A stretch of 6,347 bases of DNA from an uncultured Fusobacterium sp. (GTDB lineage: Bacteria; Fusobacteriota; Fusobacteriia; Fusobacteriales; Fusobacteriaceae), in assembly GCA_900545035.1 (NCBI GenBank), contig UQXM01000106.1, positions 1 through 6,347 on the forward strand, read 5' to 3'. This document shows, piece by piece, positions 1 through 5,245 of the stretch. Position 1 is the stretch's first letter, and the number at the start of each line of letters is the position of its first letter. The notes beneath the pieces are model-generated. The model searched no databases and had not been told where the DNA came from. It worked only from the letters and a program-made list of their open reading frames with translations. The translations under genes were made by a program, and so were the position numbers.

Positions 1-1
1 A

Positions 2-613
2 GTAAAATGTGCTTTCAATACAGATGCTCTTGGCGGAGGAATGATGGGATATACAATAAAAGAAGCACTTAGATATGGTGTGGCAAGAGGACTTTATTCA
101 AACGAAGCAGGGGAGGGAAGTGCTCCTGTTCTTCATTCGGCAGCTATAACAGATTATCCTGCAAGACAGGGACTTTACGGAATACTGGAAGTTTTTATTG
201 ACACAATTGTAATTTGTTCTTTAACGGCTTTTATCGTTCTTACTTCCGGAGTTATGGAAATGAAGATTTCTCCTGCTGTATATGTGATTACAGCTTTTGG
301 TACAATTCATAATTTATTCAGATATATTATAGGAATAAGTATGATTTTATTTGCATTTTCTTCTATTCTGGCTCAATGGTATTTTGGAAATGTAACACTG
401 ACATATATATTTGATTCAAAAAAAGCTTCGTATTTTAAATATGTTTTTGTTTTTCTTACTCTTTTGGGTTCATTGAGCAGTTTAAAAGCAGTGTGGTATC
501 TTCAGGATATTTTTCTTGGTATTATGATACTGCCTAATCTTGTGGGGATAGTTATGCTTAGTCCAAAAGTGAAAGAAGCTACAAGGATTTTTTTTGAAAC
601 AAATAAAAAATAG
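2..613 (+). CDS. Sodium:alanine/glycine symporter (AGCS family), C-terminal part
   Basis: This inner-membrane carrier would use the sodium gradient to import alanine, glycine or a related small amino acid. The reading frame is open from base 2, so the gene is cut by the window edge. The Met at 41 lies inside the conserved core and is not a true start. The visible 203 residues are a little under half of the usual 440-490. The family signature is plain near the left end: an RYGVARGLYSNEAGEGSAP stretch at fragment residues 24-42, then HSAA and RQGLYG, then the membrane segment EVFIDTIVICSLTAFIVL. Further hydrophobic spans follow (fragment residues about 80-115 and 133-180), and the protein ends in a short charged tail. 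The DeoR gene begins 18 nt after the stop with no terminator between, so the two are probably co-transcribed. The family call is secure; the exact amino acid is not known. Confidence 0.93.
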   Translation, partial: VKCAFNTDALGGGMMGYTIKEALRYGVARGLYSNEAGEGSAPVLHSAAITDYPARQGLYGILEVFIDTIVICSLTAFIVLTSGVMEMKISPAVYVITAFGTIHNLFRYIIGISMILFAFSSILAQWYFGNVTLTYIFDSKKASYFKYVFVFLTLLGSLSSLKAVWYLQDIFLGIMILPNLVGIVMLSPKVKEATRIFFETNKK

Positions 614-631
614 GAGAGAGGAATATAGAAT

Positions 632-1402
632 ATGTTGGCTAATGACAGACATAACAAAATTTTAGAGATGTTGGAAAGAGACGGAAGTGTCAGAAATTCC
701 AAACTTGTAACGATTTTTGAAGTTTCTTTGGAAACTGTAAGAAGAGATTTGGATTTTCTTGAAAAACAGGGACTTTTACAGAAAGTTCACGGCGGAGCAA
801 TATTAAATTCAAAAAATAAAGAAAATGCCAATCAGACATATATTGTGAGAGAAACTAAAAATATAGAGGAAAAGAGAGAGATAGCAGCACTGGCTCTTAA
901 ATTTATAAATGAAAATGAAACAATAGCATTGAACAGCAGTACAACAAGCATTGAAATAGCAAGACTGATAAAAGATAAATTTACTTCTTTGACAGTTGTA
1001 ACCAATTCTCTTCGTATTGCAGAAGAACTGGCAGACAAAAAAGGAATTAATCTTATTCTGGCAGGAGGAATATATAATAAAAATGAATTTGCTTTTTTAG
1101 GAGAGATAACAGAGAGATTTTTAAATGAGTTTATTGTGGATAAAGCTTTTGTCAGTGTAGGGGGGATATCCCTGAAAAGAGGAATAACAGATTTCCTTAT
1201 AGATGAAGTAATAGTGGAAAGAAAAATGATAAAAATAGCCGAAGAAGCGATAATTCTTGCAGATTCCAGTAAAATAGGCTCTAACTCTTTGATAAAAGTG
1301 TGTGATACGGAAGAGGTAGATTTTATTATTACAGATTCAAAATTTAAAGATGAGGATAAGGAAATATACCTTCAAAATGGAATAAAGATAATAAACAGAT
1401 AA
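632..1402 (+). CDS. DeoR/GlpR-family transcriptional regulator
   Basis: This is a cytoplasmic DNA-binding regulator, usually a repressor released by a phosphorylated sugar. At 256 residues it is full length for the family. Residues 1-56 form the DeoR winged helix-turn-helix: RHNKILEMLERDGSV, the recognition helix ETVRRDLDFLEKQG (34-47) and the wing KVHGGA (51-56). Residues about 77-234 form the sugar-phosphate sensor domain: NSSTTS (101-106) in the phosphate-binding turn, VVTNS (122-126), LAGG (143-146), DKAFVSVGGIS (170-180), the RG-T-D element (183-187) and ADSSKIG (210-216). The usual Asp that opens the phosphate-binding turn is Asn101 here. A purine-rich ribosome site (GAGAGAGGA) lies about 8-10 nt upstream of the ATG. 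The gene sits between the amino-acid symporter and the MFS-isomerase operon, separated from the latter by a terminator. Regulation of that operon is inferred from position and family. Confidence 0.95.
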   Translation: MLANDRHNKILEMLERDGSVRNSKLVTIFEVSLETVRRDLDFLEKQGLLQKVHGGAILNSKNKENANQTYIVRETKNIEEKREIAALALKFINENETIALNSSTTSIEIARLIKDKFTSLTVVTNSLRIAEELADKKGINLILAGGIYNKNEFAFLGEITERFLNEFIVDKAFVSVGGISLKRGITDFLIDEVIVERKMIKIAEEAIILADSSKIGSNSLIKVCDTEEVDFIITDSKFKDEDKEIYLQNGIKIINR

Positions 1403-1424
1403 ATTACAAACTTAATAAAATAAT

Positions 1425-1460
1425 AAAAATCCGGGAAAATTTTTATTTCTCGGATTTTTT
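1425..1460 (+). terminator. Intrinsic terminator after the DeoR gene
   Basis: A 14-bp hairpin pairs 1425-1438 with 1446-1459. It has one G-U wobble, a core of TCCGGG against CTCGGA, and a 7-nt AT loop. The right arm runs into a T tract (1455-1460), and the left arm starts with an A tract, so it could also terminate transcription from the other strand. It begins 22 nt after the DeoR stop codon and should separate the symporter-DeoR unit from the downstream operon. Confidence 0.9.
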
Positions 1461-1544
1461 GTATAAAAAATCAAATAAAACCATATAAAAAAATATTTTT
1501 CAAAATAAAAAGCAACATTTTAACATAAAAAACCAAAAAATAAC

Positions 1545-1573
1545 TTGAAATTTGATGATTTGTGTGATATAGT
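1545..1573 (+). promoter_or_regulatory. Sigma-70-type promoter of the MFS operon
   Basis: TTGAAA (1545-1550) and TATAGT (1568-1573) are separated by an ideal 17 nt. A TG at 1565-1566, one base before the -10, makes it an extended -10 promoter. Transcription would start near 1580, giving a leader of about 45 nt. The stretch 1461-1544 upstream contains no gene. It is very A-rich, with several A runs (for example 1527-1532 and 1535-1540 just ahead of the -35) that could act as an UP element or bend the DNA. This is the best promoter match I found in the window. Confidence 0.8.
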
Positions 1574-1590
1574 TACAATTGTAAAATATC
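1566..1590. promoter_or_regulatory. Candidate operator: dyad over the -10 and start site
   Basis: The 12-bp perfect palindrome TTACAATTGTAA (1573-1584) is flanked by GATAT on the left (1566-1570) and its complement ATATC on the right (1586-1590). The outer arms are offset by one base. The whole element covers the -10 box and the predicted transcription start, where a bound repressor would block RNA polymerase. The neighbouring DeoR protein is the obvious candidate ligand, but this is inferred from placement. AT-rich DNA makes short palindromes fairly common, so chance is possible. Confidence 0.45.
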
Positions 1591-1612
1591 TAATACAAAA
1601 ATTTTAAATTTT

Positions 1613-1618
1613 AAGGAG
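1613..1618 (+). promoter_or_regulatory. Ribosome binding site of the MFS gene
   Basis: AAGGAG lies 6 nt before the ATG at 1625 and fixes the start of the transporter. The preceding leader (1591-1612) is almost purely A and T and should be little structured. Confidence 0.8.
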
Positions 1619-1624
1619 TGGAGA

Positions 1625-2899
1625 ATGGCAAAAAGTGCAAATTTTAAAAAATGGTTTACATTTGTGGTTTTAGTTATCAGCGGAGGGACAATATTTAAGC
1701 TTTCATCATTGAAAGATGCTTTCTATGTTCCTATGCAGGAATTTATGGGATTATCACATACTCAGATAGGAGCGGCTCTTTCTGTGTACGGTCTTGTTCA
1801 GACAATAGGTAACTTTGGATCAATTTATATTTCGGACAGATTTTCAAAAAGAATTATGATTTCTTTTTCTCTGGTGTGTATCGGTCTTGTGGGAATATAT
1901 ATTTCAACATTCCCTGGATATATGGGAATATTGATTGCATGGGGTCTTCTGTCTTTCTTTGGAGAAGTGGTTTACTGGCCTGTTCTTTTAAAAGCAATCA
2001 GACTTCTTGGAGATGAAACAGAACAAGGAAGATTATTTGGATTTTTGGAAGCAGGAAGAGGGGTTGTTGATACAATAGTAGCTTTTTCGGCATTGGGAAT
2101 ATTTGCTCTTCTTGGTAAAGGTTCGGCAGCTCTTAGAGGTTCGATTCTGTTTTTCTCAGGTACAGTAATTCTTGTGGGAATTATGTGTTATATTCTTGTA
2201 GAAGATGATAAAGTAGCAGCGGTTGATAAAGACGGAAAAGAGATAAGCAAAAATAAAATGGCGATGGAGGGTGTTATTCAGGCAGTAAAAACTCCGGAAA
2301 TTTGGGTTGTATCTCTTACAATAGCTTCAATATATTCTGTATACTGCGGACTTACATATTTTATTCCTTTCCTGAAAGAAATATACGGAATGCCTGTAAC
2401 TCTTGTAGGTGCTTACGGAATTATTAATCAGTATGGGTTAAAAATGGTTGGAGGTCCTGTCGGAGGAATGCTTGTTGACAAGAAATTTAAATCGGCAGCA
2501 AAATTTCTTAGAGTAGCTCTTATGGTAGCAGCAGCTGCAATGGTTGGATTTATATTCCTGCCTCATGAAACAATGAATGTATATGTTGGTATGACTTGTA
2601 CTCTTGGATTTGGAGCAATAATATTCTGTATGAGAGCTGTTTTCTTTGCTCCTGTTGACGAAATAAAAGTTCCAAGACATATAAGCGGTGCAGCAATGTC
2701 AATAGCTTGTATTTTCGGATATTGTCCTCAAATGTTTGCTTTTACTTTATATGGAAGTATGCTTGACAGAAATCCGGGAATGGCAGGATACAGAATGGTA
2801 TTTACAACAATGGTTGGATTTGCGGTTCTTGGAGTTTTAATAACAACACTTTTAATAAATATGATTAAGAAAAAACAAAATCAGCCTGTGGCAGACTAA
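1625..2899 (+). CDS. Major facilitator superfamily transporter, 12 membrane segments
   Basis: This inner-membrane secondary carrier probably imports a sugar, polyol or organic acid. Its 424 residues match a standard 12-segment MFS protein. Hydrophobic segments fall at about 12-30, 46-66, 77-97, 100-122, 146-164, 170-192, 226-250, 256-283, 294-313, 317-341, 352-377 and 391-413. A charged central loop at 193-222 separates the two halves. The loop between segments 2 and 3 has the MFS motif-A form, ISDRFSKR at 69-76, and SVYGLVQT precedes it. The protein ends in a lysine-rich tail (KKKQ). Overall style recalls the YihN-like group of MFS carriers; that is recognition from memory, not a search. It is the first gene of the operon and ends 20 nt before the isomerase gene, so its substrate is probably the isomerase's substrate or precursor. 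All 11 of its Arg codons are AGA. Confidence 0.92.
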   Translation: MAKSANFKKWFTFVVLVISGGTIFKLSSLKDAFYVPMQEFMGLSHTQIGAALSVYGLVQTIGNFGSIYISDRFSKRIMISFSLVCIGLVGIYISTFPGYMGILIAWGLLSFFGEVVYWPVLLKAIRLLGDETEQGRLFGFLEAGRGVVDTIVAFSALGIFALLGKGSAALRGSILFFSGTVILVGIMCYILVEDDKVAAVDKDGKEISKNKMAMEGVIQAVKTPEIWVVSLTIASIYSVYCGLTYFIPFLKEIYGMPVTLVGAYGIINQYGLKMVGGPVGGMLVDKKFKSAAKFLRVALMVAAAAMVGFIFLPHETMNVYVGMTCTLGFGAIIFCMRAVFFAPVDEIKVPRHISGAAMSIACIFGYCPQMFAFTLYGSMLDRNPGMAGYRMVFTTMVGFAVLGVLITTLLINMIKKKQNQPVAD

Positions 2900-2908
2900 A
2901 AAATTTTC

Positions 2909-2914
2909 AGGAGG
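2909..2914 (+). promoter_or_regulatory. Ribosome binding site of the isomerase gene
   Basis: A perfect AGGAGG sits 5 nt before the ATG at 2920, in the 20-nt gap after the MFS stop codon. It is the strongest ribosome site in the window and suggests the enzyme is made in high amounts from the shared transcript. Confidence 0.85.
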
Positions 2915-2919
2915 TAAAA

Positions 2920-3963
2920 ATGTTAAAATTAGGATTGGAAACAGAAAGTCTTCATTTATTATTTCAGCACGGAAGAATGGATATTTTTGGATTTATAGAA
3001 ACAGCACACGAACTTGGTCTCGACGGAGTACAGATAAATGTAATCAAAGATTATAATCTTGATGAAAATTGGGGAGCTTTGGGAGGAAATTCGGACGAAC
3101 ATCTGAAAAAAGTAAAAGCTCTTACAGATAAATACGGAATGTATGTTGAGATTGATATGAGAAATCTTGATTATGATCGTGTTGAAGAGGTTTTAAAAGT
3201 TGCGAGCAAATTGGGAGCGGAGATAGTAAGATCGTATATTCCTATTAAGCCTTTGGTGGATACAGGAGTAACAGCAGGTTCTGAAGGAGCATATGATTTT
3301 GCAAAAATCAGACATGATTTTGATCCAAGTTCATATGACGAAGGGATAGAAAAGCTTAATAAAATAATTCCGCTGCTGAAAAAATACAGAATAAAACTTG
3401 CTTTGGAAAACCATGAATACGAAACATCGACAGAGCTTGTAGATGTTGTTAAAAAGGTAAACTCTCCATGGGTGGGACTTCATTACGATTTTGGAAATTC
3501 TATGATGGCATGGGAAGAACCTGTAACGGCAGCGGAAAATATGGCACCGTACACTTTGACTACTCATTTTAAAGATCATATAATTGTGGAAGAACCAAAT
3601 GATAAATATGGATATGTTGTGTGCGGAGTGCCGGCAGGAGAAGGAAATATAGACCTTGAAAAATGTTTTGAAATTATGATGGACAAATCAACTCTTACAA
3701 GAATAAATGTAGAAAGTTGTCATCCATATTGTGCACAGTTTAAAAGAACTCCGGGAGCCGGAGGAGTAGAAAAAGTAGGAGAGGGAGCATTTAAAGTAGA
3801 AAAACATCCTTATGACTATAATGTTATAAAACCTCTGCAATATTATTACCCTCACGAAGTTTCAAATGCTATGCTTGAAATAATGATTAATGATCAGGTT
3901 GCAGGGCTGAAAAGAACGGTTGAATATTTAAAATCTCTGAAAGATAAATATTATTCAAAATAA
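2920..3963 (+). CDS. Sugar (phosphate) isomerase/epimerase-like TIM-barrel enzyme
   Basis: This is probably a cytoplasmic, metal-dependent enzyme of the xylose-isomerase-like TIM-barrel superfamily (AP-endonuclease-2 fold, COG1082 type). Members isomerise, epimerise, dehydrate or decarboxylate sugars and inositols. The barrel begins with KLGLETESL (3-11), and GLDGVQIN (33-40) forms the second strand. A four-ligand metal site is visible and in the right order: Glu163 in ALENHE, Asp190 in LHYDFGN, His216 in TTHFKDH and Glu265 in INVESCHPY. Glu163 and Glu265 match the paired glutamates used for proton transfer in keto-sugar 3-epimerases. At 347 residues it is longer than the common 270-300. The extra length seems to lie around residues 111-138 and 270-305. 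It lies between the MFS and YitT genes with 20- and 27-nt gaps. The fold and metal site are secure; the reaction and substrate are not. Confidence 0.88.
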   Translation: MLKLGLETESLHLLFQHGRMDIFGFIETAHELGLDGVQINVIKDYNLDENWGALGGNSDEHLKKVKALTDKYGMYVEIDMRNLDYDRVEEVLKVASKLGAEIVRSYIPIKPLVDTGVTAGSEGAYDFAKIRHDFDPSSYDEGIEKLNKIIPLLKKYRIKLALENHEYETSTELVDVVKKVNSPWVGLHYDFGNSMMAWEEPVTAAENMAPYTLTTHFKDHIIVEEPNDKYGYVVCGVPAGEGNIDLEKCFEIMMDKSTLTRINVESCHPYCAQFKRTPGAGGVEKVGEGAFKVEKHPYDYNVIKPLQYYYPHEVSNAMLEIMINDQVAGLKRTVEYLKSLKDKYYSK

Positions 3964-3990
3964 ATTTGAAAAACAGAAGAGAGGGAGTCT

Positions 3991-4857
3991 ATGAATAAAA
4001 AAGTTATGGATTATATAATTGTATATATTGGTTGTATTATTCAGGCTTTTTCGGTTGTATGCATTTTAAAACCGAATAATCTTATTGTGGGCGGAATAAC
4101 GGGACTTTCCCTTACTGTCGGAAAAGTAATCGGAATAAATTATACATATATTTATTACGGAATATGTCTTTTAATTTTATTCGGTACAAAAATTGTTTTG
4201 GGAATGAGAGAAGTAAAAAAAATTATACTGCTTTCGACAACTTATCCTGTTATTTTGATTTTTATGAATCGTATACAATTCAATTTTCTTCACGATACTC
4301 CCGATAAAATATTGATATGTATATATTACGGAATATTTATGGGAATAGGAACAGGACTTGTGCTGAAAAGAGGATTTTCTCAGGGAAGTTCGGATACAGT
4401 TGCAAAAATTCTTCATAAAAAATTATTTTCTTTTATGGAAATAAGTCAGGTGCTTTTATGCATTGATATAACAATTCTCTTAATATCAGGATTTGTTTTT
4501 GGAAGAACAGCTGTATTGTATGCAATAATAATGCAGATGATATACAGTAAAACCATAAGTACTGTGCTTTTTGGATTTGGTTCCTCTCTTGTGAAAGTTG
4601 TGATTATAAGCAGACAATCGGAAAAAATTTCCGGTTTTATGAGAGATACTATTAACAGAGGATACAGCATAGGTTATGTTTACGGAGGAAGAGATCATGT
4701 AAAACGGGAAAAAATAATATCAGTATGTTCTCTCCGTGAAGCTATGCTTATAAAAAATTTTATAACCAAAATAGATGAAGATGCTTTTATAAATATAGTG
4801 CCTACTATTTCTGCTTGGGGAAAAGAGGACGGACTTCAAAATTTGAAAGAAAGTTAA
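3991..4857 (+). CDS. YitT family membrane protein (DUF161 + DUF2179)
   Basis: This is an integral inner-membrane protein of a widespread family with no settled function. Its 288 residues are the usual length. Residues 1-203 hold the YitT membrane domain: hydrophobic stretches with LKPNNLIVGGITGLS (26-40), GIGTGLVLKRGFSQGSSD (118-135) and a later ALYA-type segment (FGRTAVLYAII, 170-180). These correspond to the family's PN-x-x-x-GG-x-x-GLS and GTGL-x-x-x-x-x-S-x-G-x-x-D patterns. Residues about 204-280 form the soluble DUF2179 domain: VVIISRQSEKI, RGYSIGYVYGG (223-233), and a final DEDAFINIV followed by a W-G-K-E-D-G ending in place of the more common G-x-G-F. A GAGGGAG ribosome site lies just before the ATG. 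It is the last gene before the hairpin at 4899-4938. Its link to sugar metabolism rests only on operon position. Confidence 0.93.
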   Translation: MNKKVMDYIIVYIGCIIQAFSVVCILKPNNLIVGGITGLSLTVGKVIGINYTYIYYGICLLILFGTKIVLGMREVKKIILLSTTYPVILIFMNRIQFNFLHDTPDKILICIYYGIFMGIGTGLVLKRGFSQGSSDTVAKILHKKLFSFMEISQVLLCIDITILLISGFVFGRTAVLYAIIMQMIYSKTISTVLFGFGSSLVKVVIISRQSEKISGFMRDTINRGYSIGYVYGGRDHVKREKIISVCSLREAMLIKNFITKIDEDAFINIVPTISAWGKEDGLQNLKES

Positions 4858-4898
4858 GAAAAAAATTTGATAAGCCCTTAATGTTGCAAATTAAAATA

Positions 4899-4938
4899 AA
4901 AAAACTGCTGACAGATAAATTTCTGCCGGCAGTTTTTT
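4899..4938 (+). terminator. Intrinsic terminator of the MFS-isomerase-YitT operon
   Basis: A 17-bp hairpin pairs 4899-4915 with 4922-4938 across a 6-nt loop, with one G-U pair and one A-C mismatch. The core is ACTGC against GCAGT, flanked by six A's on the left and six T's on the right. It lies 41 nt past the YitT stop codon; 4858-4898 shows nothing else. Its symmetry would allow it to work on both strands. Confidence 0.88.
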
Positions 4939-4952
4939 ATATTTCAAAACTC

Positions 4953-4981
4953 TTCTTTTTTTATTACGGCTGTGCTATAAT
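4953..4981 (+). promoter_or_regulatory. Extended -10 promoter of the glycosyltransferase gene
   Basis: A perfect TATAAT (4976-4981) is preceded by TGC (4973-4975), an extended -10 element. The -35 position 17 nt upstream (TTCTTT, 4953-4958) is weak, which extended -10 promoters tolerate. Transcription would start near 4988, leaving a leader of about 50 nt. It sits between the operon terminator and the next gene, so the glycosyltransferase gene begins its own transcription unit. Confidence 0.65.
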
Positions 4982-5037
4982 AATTACTGAAAAATAATTA
5001 AGACAAAAAGATACAATGATTTTCGGCGGGGGTTTTT

Positions 5038-5232
5038 ATGAAAAAATTTTTAATCATAAGATACAAGAAAAGTGTGGGAGATACAATTATAGGAACAACT
5101 CTTTGTGAGGATTTAAAGAAAAAATATCCTGATTCAGAAGTACATTATCTGGTTTATGAAAATCTGACAGAACTTTTTTTAAACCATAAGTATATAGATA
5201 AAGTTCTTACTCTTAACAGAAAAGAGGGAGGA
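5038..5232 (+). CDS. Glycosyltransferase family 9 (heptosyltransferase-like), N-terminal fragment
   Basis: The first 63-65 codons encode the start of a GT9 enzyme. These cytoplasmic GT-B proteins add heptose or a related sugar to the lipopolysaccharide core at the inner-membrane surface. The signature is the opening strand and loop KFLIIRYKKSVGDTIIGTT (3-21), followed by the helix LCEDLKKKYPDSEV and strand HYLVYE. Then comes the typical HKYIDKVLTLNR (50-61), like the NP-x-ID-x-V of the family. About 280 residues, including the nucleotide-sugar domain, are missing because the frame passes into SusC-like sequence near 5230. The ATG at 5038 is preceded by GGCGGGGG (5025-5032), an unusual ribosome site. 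Both Arg codons are AGA, as in the upstream genes. A gene caller will report one open frame, 5038 to beyond 6347; I split it because the two halves belong to unrelated families. Confidence 0.8.
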
Positions 5233-5245
5233 GTGTTACCATTGA
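5221..5245. other. Junction of two unrelated genomes (probable assembly chimera)
   Basis: Left of about 5230 the frame encodes a glycosyltransferase N-terminus with AGA arginines. Right of about 5235 the same frame encodes a SusC plug domain (PLIIVDG, residues 68-74 of the joined frame) with CGN arginines starting at 5278. The exact breakpoint cannot be set by eye because the GGAGGAGTG between them fits either side. No insertion sequence, tRNA, inverted repeat or recombinase site is visible here, which favours an artefact over transposition. Confidence 0.75.

Noticed and set aside
41..613. Start of the symporter at the first Met (41)
   Set aside because: The frame is open to base 2 and the upstream residues (AFNTDALGGG) match the conserved family core, so the gene begins outside the window.
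1487..1500. Palindrome AAAAATATTTTT upstream of the MFS promoter
   Set aside because: Only A and T in a very A-rich region; no GC core and no T-tract context to support a terminator or operator.
4815..4997. Small + strand open frame of 60 codons overlapping the end of the YitT gene and the terminator
   Set aside because: It overlaps the YitT 3' end in another frame, runs straight through the hairpin terminator, has no ribosome site and no recognisable features.
4979..5000. Direct repeat AATAATTA (4979-4986 and 4993-5000) just downstream of the glycosyltransferase -10 box
   Set aside because: It is short and pure A/T in an AT-rich leader, so chance is the simplest explanation.
5016..5104. 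Earlier ATG at 5016 as an alternative start for the glycosyltransferase
   Set aside because: It is in a different frame and reaches a stop after about 29 codons; the 5038 start gives the intact GT9 N-terminus.
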